Position numbers and translations under genes: made by a program. Shown piece after piece: positions 24,825 to 33,436 of a stretch of DNA of 64,000 nt (the first letter of the stretch is position 1; every line of letters begins with the position of its first letter). The DNA is taken from assembly GCF_033441515.1 (NCBI RefSeq), contig NZ_JAWQJT010000001.1, forward strand, positions 1 through 64,000, in the 5' to 3' direction. Below the pieces are notes generated by a model, which saw nothing but the letters and a program-made list of their open reading frames with translations, did no database searches and had not been told where the DNA came from. The DNA is from Amycolatopsis solani (GTDB taxonomy: Bacteria > Actinomycetota > Actinomycetes > Mycobacteriales > Pseudonocardiaceae).

Positions 24825-25618
24825 AGCCGGCCGCCCGAAGCCGTGTCGCCCGACAGGCGCTGGGCCAGGTACACCGGGACCGTCGAGGCCACGATCAGCA
24901 CCGCCGCGACGACGTTGACGATCGGGGCCTGGTTGGGGCGGAACAGGTTGTTGTAGATCCAGATCGGCAGCGTCTCCATGCCCGTGCCCAGGGTGAACGT
25001 CGTCACGATGATCTCGTCGAACGACAGCGCGAACGCCAGCAGCCCGCCGGCCAGCAGCGCCGAGCGCAGCATCGGGAACGTCACCAGGCGGAACGTCCTG
25101 AACCCCGTCGCGCCGAGGTCCATCGACGCTTCCTCGAGGTTGCCGCCCATCCGCCGCAACCGGGCGACGACGTTGTTGAACACCACCACGATGCAGAACG
25201 TCGCGTGCGCGATGATCGCCGTCAGCAGGCCGAGGTCGATGCCCAGGATCGTCCGGAACGCGTTGTTGAGCGCGATACCCGTGACGATCCCGGGCAGCGC
25301 GATCGGCAGGATGATCAGCAGCGACACCGGGTTGCGGCCGAAGAACCGGTAGCGCTGCAACGCGAACGCCGCCATCGTGCCCAGCAGCAGCGCGATCGCC
25401 GTGGCCGCGAGGCCCGCCTCCACGCTCGTCCAGAGCGCGTGCAGCGCGCCCTCGTTCGAGGTGGCCCGGCTCCACCACTCCAGCGTGAACCGGGTCGGCG
25501 GGAAGCCGAACGTCGTGTCCGCGTTGAAGGAGTTGAGCAGCACCACCACCAGCGGGAAGTAGATCACCGCCAAGCCGAGGCCCAGCGCCGTCCACAGCAG
25601 TGCCCGAGACGTCCGCAC
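24821..25618 (-). CDS. potC: polyamine-type ABC transporter permease (PotC-like)
   Basis: 265 residues with six transmembrane helices and the permease EAA loop EEASMDLGATGFRTFRLVTFPML. The pattern PIALPGIVTGIALNNAF and the late LSFDEIIVTTFTLG are typical of PotC-type subunits for spermidine/putrescine or related amines. The GTG at 25618 lies just after the PotB-like stop, with the ribosome site AGGAG overlapping that stop. It is the last gene of the ABC operon. Confidence 0.88.
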   Translation of the reverse strand: MRTSRALLWTALGLGLAVIYFPLVVVLLNSFNADTTFGFPPTRFTLEWWSRATSNEGALHALWTSVEAGLAATAIALLLGTMAAFALQRYRFFGRNPVSLLIILPIALPGIVTGIALNNAFRTILGIDLGLLTAIIAHATFCIVVVFNNVVARLRRMGGNLEEASMDLGATGFRTFRLVTFPMLRSALLAGGLLAFALSFDEIIVTTFTLGTGMETLPIWIYNNLFRPNQAPIVNVVAAVLIVASTVPVYLAQRLSGDTASGGRL

Positions 25619-25626
25619 CGAGGCTC

Positions 25627-26466
25627 CTAGAGGTTGTCCAGCGCGCCGGTGCGGCGCACCGCGGCCAGGTACACGAGCATGATCACGACCGGCACGGTCG
25701 CCACCGTCGCCGCGAACGGGAGGTTGTTGGCCGCGCCGATGTTGTCGTAGACGACGTTTCCGAGCATCTGCGACGTGCCGCCGACGATCTTCACCGCGAT
25801 GTAGTCGCCCAGCGACAGCGAGAACGTGAAGATCGAGCCGGCCACGATCGCCGGGAACGTCAGCGGCAGGATCACCGAACGGAACGTCCTCAGCGAGCGA
25901 GCGCCGAGGTCGCCCGACGCGTCCACCAGGGAATCCGGCAGCCGGTCGAGGCCCGCGTAGATCGGCAGGATCATGTACGGCAGCCACAGGTAGGACAGCG
26001 TGATGATCGTGGCGGTGACGCCGTACCCTGGCGAAAGCCAGCTCAGCGCGCCGTTGCCGGACAGCATCGAGCGCCACGCGTACGCCTTCACCAGGTAGCT
26101 CGCCCACAACGGCGTCATCACCGCGATCACCAGGATCCGCTGCGCCCGCGGCGAAGCCAGCTTGGCCATCGCGTACGCCATCGGGAACGCGATGACCGCG
26201 TCGATCACCGTGACCAGAGCGGCGATCCCGACCGTGCGGAAGGTGATCGTGCGGTACACCGCGTCGCTGAACAACGTCTTGAAGTTGTCCAGCGACCACT
26301 CCACGACGACCTGGCCGGTGAACGCGTCCGTGTGCCAGAACGCCGTGACGAACAACGCCGCGAGCGCACCCAAGTAGGCCAGGCCGAGCCAGAGCAGCGG
26401 CGCCGAGAGCAGAAAACCGAGGCGCAGCCGGGGTTTCCGGTAGAAGAAAGCCGAGAGCGCGGTCAT
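25627..26466 (-). CDS. potB: polyamine-type ABC transporter permease (PotB-like)
   Basis: 279 residues with six helices. The EAA loop is DASGDLGARSLRTFRSVILPL, and TFSLSLGDYIAVKIVGG is the usual PotB motif. The ATG at 26466 (MTALSAFFYRKPRLRLG) follows a GAAGGTGAC ribosome site. A 44-base palindrome lies between the binding-protein gene and this start. It pairs with the PotC-like subunit to form the import pore. Confidence 0.88.
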   Translation of the reverse strand: MTALSAFFYRKPRLRLGFLLSAPLLWLGLAYLGALAALFVTAFWHTDAFTGQVVVEWSLDNFKTLFSDAVYRTITFRTVGIAALVTVIDAVIAFPMAYAMAKLASPRAQRILVIAVMTPLWASYLVKAYAWRSMLSGNGALSWLSPGYGVTATIITLSYLWLPYMILPIYAGLDRLPDSLVDASGDLGARSLRTFRSVILPLTFPAIVAGSIFTFSLSLGDYIAVKIVGGTSQMLGNVVYDNIGAANNLPFAATVATVPVVIMLVYLAAVRRTGALDNL

Positions 26467-26491
26467 GTCACCTTCCCGTCGGTGCGGGTCG

Positions 26492-26535
26492 TCGTGAGTG
26501 TTTAGTCGGGTTAGAACCCGACTAAACACTCACGA
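26492..26535. repeat. palindrome family A, copy 2 (inside the ABC operon)
   Basis: Perfect 21-bp arms (26492-26512 and 26515-26535) around AG. The outer part TCGTGAGTGTTTAG equals copy 1; the inner part is TCGGGTT instead of GACGGTT, with matching changes on the other arm. It begins 23 bases after the binding-protein stop and ends 25 bases before the permease start. In this place it could partly terminate transcription or protect the upstream message. Confidence 0.8.
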
Positions 26536-26558
26536 CCGGCCGGAGCTTGCGGAGGCCG

Positions 26559-27761
26559 TCAGCCCTTGATCTCGGTCCAGGCCTTCGTCCACTCGCCGTA
26601 GTCCTTGCACTTGACGTCCGTGCGGCCGTCGAGGCACTGCTGGATCGGCGTGGTCCAGTACGCGATCTTCGACGCGTACCCGGCGTCGTTGGCGTGGTAG
26701 GTGTCGCAGAGCGTCTTGTCGGTCATCTCCGCGCACGCCTTGGGGTTCGCCGGCGCTTCGCCGAAGTACTCGGCGACCTGGGCGTTCACCTTCGGGCTGA
26801 CGATGTAGTCGAGCCACTTGTACGCGCACGTCTTGTGCTGCGACTTCGCCGCGACCATCCAGGTGTCCGACCACCCGGTCGCGCCCTCGCTCGGCACGGA
26901 CGCCTCGAGCGGCGCGCCTTCGCCCTTGGTCAGGTTGACCGTGACCTGCCAGGCGGTGCCGACGACGGCGTCGGCGTTCTTCAGCGCCTGCGATTCCTTG
27001 AGGTAGTCCGACCAGTACTCGCTCACCAGCGGCCGCTGCTGCTTGAGCAGGTTCACCGCGGCGGTGAACTGCTTGTCGTCCAGCGCGTACGGGTTCTTGA
27101 TGCCCAGGTCCGGCTGGTGCGCCATCAGGTACAGCGCGGCGTCGGCGATGTAGATCGGCGAGTCGTACGCGATCACCTTGCCCTTGTAGGGCGAGTTCGC
27201 GTCGAACATCACCGACCACGACGTCGGGGCCGGCGTCACCTTGTCGGTGCGCCAGGTCAGCAGGTTCGCGCCCCAGCCGTGCGGGATGCCGTAGGAGACG
27301 CCGCCGACGCTGTTCCACGACTTGTCCTTGAGGAACGGCTGGACGTCGGCGTAGTTCGGCACCAGCGCGGTGTTCACCGGCTCGGCGTCCCCGGACGCGA
27401 CCAGCCGCAGCGACGCGTCACCCGAGGCGGACACGACGTCGTACTGCCCGGTCTTCATCAGCGTCACGGCTTCGTCGGACGTGCCGAACGGCTTGACGTT
27501 GACCTTGCACCCGGTCTGCTGCTCGAACGGCGTGACCCAGTTGACCTTCGGGTCGTTGGCGCCGTTCTCCGCGTAACCCGGCCAGGCGAGCACGTTCAGC
27601 TGGCCTTCCGGCTGCCCGAGCGCCTTCAGCGCTTCCAGCTTCGGCGGGGTGAACCCCTGCGCGCCGGGCGGCGCGGCCGAGTTCGAGCCCGACGTGCCAC
27701 ATGCAGCCAACAGCAGGCTGGCGCCGAGGAGGCCGGCGAGCCGCGTCTTCCTGTTCTTCAT
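26559..27761 (-). CDS. potD: polyamine-type ABC substrate-binding lipoprotein (PotD-like)
   Basis: 400 residues with a lipoprotein signal ending LLLAACGTSG. The mature part starts with LNVLAWPGYAENG and has DVVSASGDASLRLVASGDAEPV, GIPHGWGANLLTWRTD and WSDTWMVAAKS, as in PotD/PotF-like receptors for spermidine or putrescine. Several Cys pairs in the C-terminal third (KTCAYKW, KACAEM, TLCDTY, QQCLDG, VKCKDY) suggest disulphides. It follows the ATPase gene by 18 bases. The exact ligand is unknown. Confidence 0.88.
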   Translation of the reverse strand: MKNRKTRLAGLLGASLLLAACGTSGSNSAAPPGAQGFTPPKLEALKALGQPEGQLNVLAWPGYAENGANDPKVNWVTPFEQQTGCKVNVKPFGTSDEAVTLMKTGQYDVVSASGDASLRLVASGDAEPVNTALVPNYADVQPFLKDKSWNSVGGVSYGIPHGWGANLLTWRTDKVTPAPTSWSVMFDANSPYKGKVIAYDSPIYIADAALYLMAHQPDLGIKNPYALDDKQFTAAVNLLKQQRPLVSEYWSDYLKESQALKNADAVVGTAWQVTVNLTKGEGAPLEASVPSEGATGWSDTWMVAAKSQHKTCAYKWLDYIVSPKVNAQVAEYFGEAPANPKACAEMTDKTLCDTYHANDAGYASKIAYWTTPIQQCLDGRTDVKCKDYGEWTKAWTEIKG

Positions 27762-27779
27762 GGCATCCCTTTCGAGGTA

Positions 27780-28853
27780 CTACTGGACCTGGAAGCTGTG
27801 TTCGTTCCGCCAGCTGAGCCGGACGCGGCCGTCGGCGAAGGCGCCGTCGGTGTTCTGCCGGACGACCGAAAGCTGGCCGCCCGCGTCGAGCGCGACCGCG
27901 TACCGCACGGTCGCGCCGGCGTACACGACGTCGGTGACCGTGCCGGTCGCGCTGGTGTCCCCCACCGCGGCGGGCTCGGACAGGTCGCCGTCGATGCGGA
28001 TCTTCTCCGGCCGGATGCTGAACAGCCCCGGCCGGCCGATGACGGTCTCGGCGCCGCGCCCGCCGAGCAGGTTCGACGTCCCGACGAAGCCGGCGACGAA
28101 CGCGCTGGCGGGGCGCTCGTAGACCTCTTCCGGCGGCCCGACCTGCTCGATCTTGCCGTCGTTGAAGACCGCGATGCGGTCGCTCATCGTGAGGGCTTCG
28201 TCCTGGTCGTGGGTGACGAAGACGAACGTGATGCCGACGTCGCGCTGGATCTGCTTGAGCTCGAGCTGCATCGCCTGGCGCAGCTTGAGGTCCAGCGCGC
28301 CGAGCGGTTCGTCGAGCAGCAGCACCTTGGGCCGGTTGACCAGCGCGCGGGCGAGCGCGACGCGCTGGCGCTGCCCGCCGGACAGCTGCGCGGGCTTGCG
28401 CGACCCGTAGTCCGCCAGCCGCACGGTTTCCAGCGCTTCGAGCGCGCGCTCCCGGCGTTGCCGCTTCGGGACGCGCTTGACCTTCAGGCCGTACTCGACG
28501 TTCTGCTGCACGGTCATGTGCGGGAACAGCGCGTAGTCCTGGAACACCGTGTTGACGTCGCGTTCGAACGGCGCCAGGCGGGTGACGTCCCGGCCTTCCA
28601 GCTCGATGGTGCCCGCGGTGGGCAGCTCGAAGCCGGCGATCATGCGCAGCACCGTCGTCTTGCCGGAGCCGGACGGGCCGAGCATGGAGAAGAACTCGCC
28701 GGGCGGGATGTCGAGGTCGACGCCGTCGACCGCGTGGACGTCGCCGAAGTGCTTGCGCAGCCCGGTGAGCCGGATCGCCGGGCCCGTGTTTTCGGGCGCC
28801 GCGGGCTCTTCCCGCGTCTCGGACGGTGCTTGGTTGGGCATCGCGAGCCTCAC
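27780..28853 (-). CDS. potA: polyamine-type ABC transporter ATPase (PotA-like)
   Basis: 357 residues. Walker A is [10 protein letters not shown]-loop [11 protein letters not shown], signature [15 protein letters not shown], Walker [13 protein letters not shown] and the switch His in [11 protein letters not shown]-terminal TOBE-like domain follows (about residues 265-357, [12 protein letters not shown]), as in PotA. The GTG at 28853 overlaps the dehydrogenase stop (GTGA), implying coupling; ATG 28841 is an alternative. It energises the import of the binding protein's ligand. Confidence 0.92.
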   Translation of the reverse strand: MRLAMPNQAPSETREEPAAPENTGPAIRLTGLRKHFGDVHAVDGVDLDIPPGEFFSMLGPSGSGKTTVLRMIAGFELPTAGTIELEGRDVTRLAPFERDVNTVFQDYALFPHMTVQQNVEYGLKVKRVPKRQRRERALEALETVRLADYGSRKPAQLSGGQRQRVALARALVNRPKVLLLDEPLGALDLKLRQAMQLELKQIQRDVGITFVFVTHDQDEALTMSDRIAVFNDGKIEQVGPPEEVYERPASAFVAGFVGTSNLLGGRGAETVIGRPGLFSIRPEKIRIDGDLSEPAAVGDTSATGTVTDVVYAGATVRYAVALDAGGQLSVVRQNTDGAFADGRVRLSWRNEHSFQVQ

Positions 28854-30271
28854 AGTGCGCTCATCACGTGCTTGACGCGGGTGTAGTCCTCGAGGCCGTA
28901 GAGCGAGAGGTCCTTGCCGTAGCCGGACTTCTTGAACCCGCCGTGCGGCATCTCGGCGACCAGGGGGATGTGCGTGTTGATCCAGACGCAGCCGAAGTCG
29001 AGCTTCGCCGACACGCGCATGGCGCGCTGGTGGTCGCGGGTCCAGACGGACGACGCGAGGCCGTACTGGACGGCGTTGGCGGCGGTCAGCGCTTCGGCCT
29101 CGTCGGCGAACCGCTGGACGGTGATCACCGGGCCGAAGATCTCGTTCTGGCTGATCTCGTCGTCCTGGCGGACGCCGGAAACCACGGTGGCTTCGTAGAA
29201 GTAGCCCTCGTCGCCGACGCGGTGCCCGCCACAGTGGACGGTCGCGTGGTCCGGGAGCCGGTCGACGAACCCGGCCACCTTCTCCAGCTGCGCCGCGTTG
29301 TTGAGCGGGCCGAAAGCGACGTCTTCGTCGTCCGGCTTGCCGGTCTTCGCCGCTTCGGCCTGGCGCGAAAGGGCGGCGACGAAGGTGTCGTGCACCTCGT
29401 CCGCGACCAGGACGCGGGTGGCGGCGGTGCAGTCCTGACCGGCGTTGAAGTACCCCGCGACGGCGATGGCTTCGGCGGCGGCTTCGAGGTCGGCGTCGGC
29501 GAACACGATGACCGGCGCCTTGCCGCCGAGCTCCAGGTGCACGCGCTTGACGTCGTTCGCGGCGGACTTGGCCACCTCGATGCCGGCGCGGACCGAGCCG
29601 GTGATCGACACCATCGCCGGGATGTCGTGCTCGACCAGCGCGCGGCCGGTGTCGCGGTCGCCGCAGACGACGTTGAAGACACCCGGCGGCAGGAACTCAC
29701 CGGCGATTTCGGCGAGCAGCAGCGTCGACGCCGGCGTGGTGTCGGACGGCTTCAGCACGATGGTGTTACCCGCGGCGAGCGCGGGCGCGATCTTCCAGAT
29801 GGCCATCAGCAGCGGGTAGTTCCACGGCGTGACCTGGGCGCACACGCCGACGGGTTCGCGGCGGACGAAGGACGTGTGGCCCTCCATGTACTCACCGGCC
29901 GAGCGGCCTTCGAGCACGCGCGCGGCCCCGGCGAAGAAACGGACCTGGTCGAGGACCATGGGGATTTCTTCGGCCGTGGTCAGCGCGATCGGCTTGCCGG
30001 TGTTCGCGGACTCGACGCGGACGACCTCGTCCGCGCGGGCTTCGAGCGCGTCGGCGATCTTGAGCAGCGCGAGCTGGCGTTGGGCCGGCGTCGTCTCCCG
30101 CCAGGTCTCGAACGCGGTCGCGGCCACCCGCAGCGCGTGGTCGACGTCTTCGGGCCCGGCGATCGGCGCGGTGCAGTAGGGCCGCCCGGTGACCGGGTCG
30201 ACGATCTCCGCCGTCCGGCCCGACTTCGACTCGATGTACGCGCCGCCGACGTAGTGCTTCAGCTCCTGCAC
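28850..30271 (-). CDS. gamma-aminobutyraldehyde-type dehydrogenase
   Basis: 473-residue NAD(P)-dependent aldehyde dehydrogenase with [23 protein letters not shown], the catalytic Glu in [10 protein letters not shown], catalytic Cys in [11 protein letters not shown], and [12 protein letters not shown]. The QDC and PWNYPL patterns fit the aminobutyraldehyde/betaine-aldehyde subgroup (PatD/Prr). Leading an operon with a polyamine importer, it most likely oxidises 4-aminobutanal to GABA. The GTG start follows GAGGAG. It is divergent from the GntR regulator. Confidence 0.85.
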   Translation of the reverse strand: MQELKHYVGGAYIESKSGRTAEIVDPVTGRPYCTAPIAGPEDVDHALRVAATAFETWRETTPAQRQLALLKIADALEARADEVVRVESANTGKPIALTTAEEIPMVLDQVRFFAGAARVLEGRSAGEYMEGHTSFVRREPVGVCAQVTPWNYPLLMAIWKIAPALAAGNTIVLKPSDTTPASTLLLAEIAGEFLPPGVFNVVCGDRDTGRALVEHDIPAMVSITGSVRAGIEVAKSAANDVKRVHLELGGKAPVIVFADADLEAAAEAIAVAGYFNAGQDCTAATRVLVADEVHDTFVAALSRQAEAAKTGKPDDEDVAFGPLNNAAQLEKVAGFVDRLPDHATVHCGGHRVGDEGYFYEATVVSGVRQDDEISQNEIFGPVITVQRFADEAEALTAANAVQYGLASSVWTRDHQRAMRVSAKLDFGCVWINTHIPLVAEMPHGGFKKSGYGKDLSLYGLEDYTRVKHVMSAL

Positions 30272-30301
30272 GGTTGCTCCTCGATGCTGACGGGAGCTAA
30301 A

Positions 30302-30319
30302 ACATATAAGTCCATATGT
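30302..30319. promoter_or_regulatory. inverted repeat ACATAT-N6-ATATGT, likely operator
   Basis: An AT-rich dyad (30302-30307 and 30314-30319, spacer AAGTCC) stands out in the 110-base region between the dehydrogenase and the GntR gene. A second overlapping dyad GTCC-N10-GGAC spans 30310-30327. Position and symmetry fit a site for the adjacent GntR protein controlling both directions. Confidence 0.5.
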
Positions 30320-30381
30320 AATAGGACAAGAGGATCAGGCAAGATTGGTGCGAACGGGTACTCCGGCGGCGAAGGGTCACG

Positions 30382-31116
30382 ATGCGCAAGGGCATGTCGC
30401 ACAGCGCGCGGTCCGCCATGTTCGCGCCGCTCGGCCAGGTCGGCCGGGCGGAAGCGGTGGCGGCGCGGCTGGTCGACGCCATCACGCTCGGCTTCCTCGC
30501 CGACGAGGAGCAGCTGCCGAGCGAGGCCGACCTGGCCGCCCAGTTCGGCGTCTCGACCGTGACGGTCCGGGAAGCACTCGTGGCGTTGCGGCAGCAGGGC
30601 CTGGTCGAGACGCGCCGGGGCCGCAGCGGTGGCAGCTTCGTCCGCGCGCCGGCCGACCCGCCGTCGGACGCCTGGCGCGCGCGGCTGCGCGAGGTGTCGC
30701 TGTCCGACCTCCGTGACGTCGGCGACCACTACCTCGCGATCGCCGGCGCCGCCGCGAAGCTGGCCGCCGAACGCAGCTCCCCCGAGGACATCGCCCGGCT
30801 GCGGCTGGCGACCGACGACCTCCGCACGGCGCACGGCATCGACTTCACGCGGGCGGAGCGGCAGTTCCACCTGGAGGTCGCGGCGGCCGCGCAGTCGCCG
30901 CGGCTCACGCACGAAGAAGTCCACCTGCAGAGCGAACTGGGCGGCCTGCTGTGGCTGCCGTTCGAGCCGGGGGCACACTCCTGCGAAGAGCACGCGGCGA
31001 TCACCACCGCGATCGACGCCGCCGACGGCGAGCTGGCCCGCAAGCTCACCGAGGAGCACCTCCTGGGCGCCCTCGACCGCCTCGCGGACGTGCACCTCGG
31101 CCTGCTCGCCCCCTAA
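30382..31116 (+). CDS. FadR-subfamily GntR transcriptional regulator
   Basis: 244 residues. The winged helix-turn-helix (about 25-85) has LPSEADLAAQFGVSTVTVREALVALRQQGLVETRRGRSGGSFV. The helical C-terminal domain holds possible metal/ligand His residues (RQFHLEVAAAAQS, EEHAAITTAI), the FCD arrangement. It is divergent from the dehydrogenase-importer operon and probably represses it, releasing on a polyamine-derived ligand. ATG 30382 has a GAAGGG site eight bases upstream. Next gene is the cache-domain protein. Confidence 0.85.
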   Translation: MRKGMSHSARSAMFAPLGQVGRAEAVAARLVDAITLGFLADEEQLPSEADLAAQFGVSTVTVREALVALRQQGLVETRRGRSGGSFVRAPADPPSDAWRARLREVSLSDLRDVGDHYLAIAGAAAKLAAERSSPEDIARLRLATDDLRTAHGIDFTRAERQFHLEVAAAAQSPRLTHEEVHLQSELGGLLWLPFEPGAHSCEEHAAITTAIDAADGELARKLTEEHLLGALDRLADVHLGLLAP

Positions 31117-31151
31117 ACTCCGCATTACTCCGCACACCCGAGGTGAGCACC

Positions 31152-31859
31152 GTGAACGACACCCGCACGCAGGCCGGCGACGAGGTCGTCGAGCAGGTCT
31201 CGGCGTTGGCGGAGGGGGTCTTCGAACGCCTCAAGCCCCTGCTGGCGGCGGCCGAATCGGTGCTGGCGGAGTCCCCGTCCGCGGCGGCCCTGCACCGGAT
31301 CCGCCCGCAGGTCACCGAGGCACTGGGCGGGCTGATCATCGGCGCGGGTTTCGTCAGCGCACCCCGCGTCCTCACCGACTCCGAGTTCGGCTTCGAGTGG
31401 TGGACGGCCGGTGCTCCCCCGGCCCAGCTGTTCATCAGCCTGGACCCCGGCAGCGAGAACTTCCTGGACTACACCCGCCAGTCGTGGTTCACGGTCCCGC
31501 GCGACACCGGGCGGCGGCACATCAACGGCCCGTACGTCGATTACCTGTGCACCGACGAGTACACGCTGACGTTCACGATCCCGGTGGTGCTCGGCGGTTC
31601 CTTCGCGGGCGTGGTCGGCGCGGACGTGTACGTGCGCGAGTTCGAGCGGGCGGTGCGACCGCGACTGCGTGCGCTGGGGCGCGGAGCTGCGCTGCTCAAC
31701 GCGCAGGGACGGGTGATCGTCTCCAACAGCGTCCGGCAGCCGACCGGATCGCTGGTGCGGGAGGTCGACGTCCCGGCCTGGTGGTCGGCGGGCGCGGAGC
31801 CCGGCGAGACCCTGCGCCGCTGCGGCGACTCGCCGATCGTGCTGGTCAGCGGCACCTAG
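31152..31859 (+). CDS. cytoplasmic cache (PDC)-like domain protein
   Basis: 235 residues without signal peptide or membrane helix. Motifs of a single PDC/cache sensor domain are visible: FEWWTAGAPPAQLFISLDPGSENFLDYTRQSWF, GPYVDYLCTDEYTLTFTIPVVLGGSFAGVVGADVYV and GRVIVSN. Such domains bind small ligands, usually outside the cell as part of receptors; here there is no output domain. Its place between two regulators of amine catabolism suggests a ligand-binding accessory. GTG 31152 is chosen because GAGGTGAG precedes it; GTG 31143 is in frame. Confidence 0.65.
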   Translation: MNDTRTQAGDEVVEQVSALAEGVFERLKPLLAAAESVLAESPSAAALHRIRPQVTEALGGLIIGAGFVSAPRVLTDSEFGFEWWTAGAPPAQLFISLDPGSENFLDYTRQSWFTVPRDTGRRHINGPYVDYLCTDEYTLTFTIPVVLGGSFAGVVGADVYVREFERAVRPRLRALGRGAALLNAQGRVIVSNSVRQPTGSLVREVDVPAWWSAGAEPGETLRRCGDSPIVLVSGT

Positions 31860-31887
31860 CGCCCCAAGGCGGCCTTGGGGCGCTAGG
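31855..31887. terminator. palindrome family B, copy 1 (between convergent genes)
   Basis: CCTAGCGCCCCAAGGC (31855-31870) is followed after one G by its exact reverse complement (31872-31887). It includes the stop codon of the cache gene and ends two bases before the PucR stop. It is a compact bidirectional terminator candidate. The GCGCCCCAA core recurs at 60737. Confidence 0.75.
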
Positions 31888-31889
31888 GG

Positions 31890-33329
31890 CTAGGCCTGCA
31901 GCGCCAGCCAGAGTTCCGCGCGGACGCCCGGGGAGTCGAGGTCGCGGCCGAGGAGCTCCTCGGCCTTCTTGATCCGGTTCCGCAGCGTGTGGCGGTGGAC
32001 GCTGAGGCGGGCGGCCGCGGTGTCCCAGTGGCCGTGGTGTTCCAGCCAGCAGCGCAGCGAGTCCACGAGGTCGCCGCGGCCCGTCTCGTCGTGGTTGCGC
32101 AACGGCGTCAGCACCCCGCGCGCAAACGCTTGCACCACCGCGGGTTCGATCAGCGAAAGCAGCCCGCGGCCCGAATGCTCCACCGCCGACACCAGCAGCT
32201 TGCCCTCCGCCTCCGCCACCCCGGCCGCCAGTTCCGCCTGCTCCAGGCCGGCCGCGAAGTCCGCCGGGGACACCGGGCCGGCCAGCCCGCCGTGCAGGCC
32301 GCCGATCCGCAGCGCCGCGTCCGTCACGGCGTCGGCCGCGCCGAACGCGACCACCGACGAACCCCGGCGCGCCGCGAACACCGGCTCGTTCTCCAGCGCG
32401 CCGAGCAGCTTGCGCCGCGCGGCGGGCGCCCCCACGAACGCCAGCACCGACCACGGCGCCGGGGGCGTCTCGGCCCCGGAAGCGTCCAGCACCCGCAGCG
32501 CCAGCTCGGCCTGGCCGCCGACGAGCAGCTCCACCACCCCGGTCCGCAACGCCTGGCGCGCCGCGGCCTGCGCGCGATCCTGTTCCAGCGCCAAGGAAAG
32601 CACCGACACCGCCGTGTTGACGATGTGGTGCCCCGCCGTGTCGAGCGACGCCCCGACGGCGAGCACCCGGCGCGCGCTCGTGTCGAGGGTCTGCAGCACG
32701 ACTTCCTGCCCGTCCAGCACGACGACCCGCGTGCCGGTGCGAAGGCGCTCCAGCTCCTCACGCAGCGAAGCGCCGTACGCCCGCGCGCTCGCCGGAGCGG
32801 CTTCGACGACCGTCGTGCGTTCGAAGAGCAGCACCCAGCCGTCGACGAGCTTCGCCAGCTTGCGCAGCACCCCCGGCGGGCCGCCCTTGCCGACCGCCGT
32901 GCGGGTCAGCTCCTGCTGCGCGCGGCCGATGCGGACCGTCGCCGCGTACTCGTCGGCCGCCACCGCCCGCGAGACCGCGCGCGTGATCGCGATGAACGGC
33001 GTCTCGCGCGGCACCTCCAGCACCGGGAACCCGACCGCGGCCGCCGTCGCCACGAGCGACCGCGGGACGGCGTCGTGGCTCAGCCCGACGCCGAAGCCGA
33101 GCCCGGCGACCCCGGCGGCCACCAGCCGGCGCACGTAGGCCGGCGAGGTCTGTTCGTCCAGGGCCAGCCCGGTGGTCAGCAGCAGCTCGCCGCCTTCGAG
33201 GAACGCCTGCGGGTCCGTCAGCTCGGTCGGGTGCACCCAGCCGATCGGGCGGTCCAGGAGATCGTCGCCGGTCAGCACGCGCAGCCCGAGCGGGCGGTCG
33301 GCGGCCAGTCCGGCCAGCGTGAGTGCCAT
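31890..33329 (-). CDS. PucR-family transcriptional regulator
   Basis: 479 residues. The N-terminal PucR domain (about 1-120) includes GWVHPTELTDPQAFLEGGELLLTTG. The GGDEF-like middle is degenerate, and the C-terminal PucR helix-turn-helix reads LRCWLEHHGHWDTAAARLSVHRHTLRNRIKKAEELLGRDL. PucR proteins are usually activators of purine, amino-acid or GABA catabolism. It is divergent from the GABA aminotransferase, which makes that operon the likely target. ATG 33329 starts MALTLAGLAADRPLGLRVLTG. Confidence 0.88.
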   Translation of the reverse strand: MALTLAGLAADRPLGLRVLTGDDLLDRPIGWVHPTELTDPQAFLEGGELLLTTGLALDEQTSPAYVRRLVAAGVAGLGFGVGLSHDAVPRSLVATAAAVGFPVLEVPRETPFIAITRAVSRAVAADEYAATVRIGRAQQELTRTAVGKGGPPGVLRKLAKLVDGWVLLFERTTVVEAAPASARAYGASLREELERLRTGTRVVVLDGQEVVLQTLDTSARRVLAVGASLDTAGHHIVNTAVSVLSLALEQDRAQAAARQALRTGVVELLVGGQAELALRVLDASGAETPPAPWSVLAFVGAPAARRKLLGALENEPVFAARRGSSVVAFGAADAVTDAALRIGGLHGGLAGPVSPADFAAGLEQAELAAGVAEAEGKLLVSAVEHSGRGLLSLIEPAVVQAFARGVLTPLRNHDETGRGDLVDSLRCWLEHHGHWDTAAARLSVHRHTLRNRIKKAEELLGRDLDSPGVRAELWLALQA

Positions 33330-33368
33330 AACGGCCAAGTCTACGCGTCTTTTTGTACGGAACGGCCA
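33330..33368 (+). promoter_or_regulatory. direct repeat AACGGCCA x2 in the PucR-gabT intergenic region
   Basis: AACGGCCA occurs at 33330-33337 and again at 33361-33368, starts 31 bases apart (about three helical turns). The interval holds a T-run and GTACGG. These are the only obvious repeated elements between the divergent PucR and GABA aminotransferase genes and may be regulator half-sites. Confidence 0.35.
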
Positions 33369-33436
33369 GCTGACGGCGGTCGCCGCGGCACCCATCCTGA
33401 GGACGTCCACCCCGTTCGCGTCCGCAGGAGCACGCC

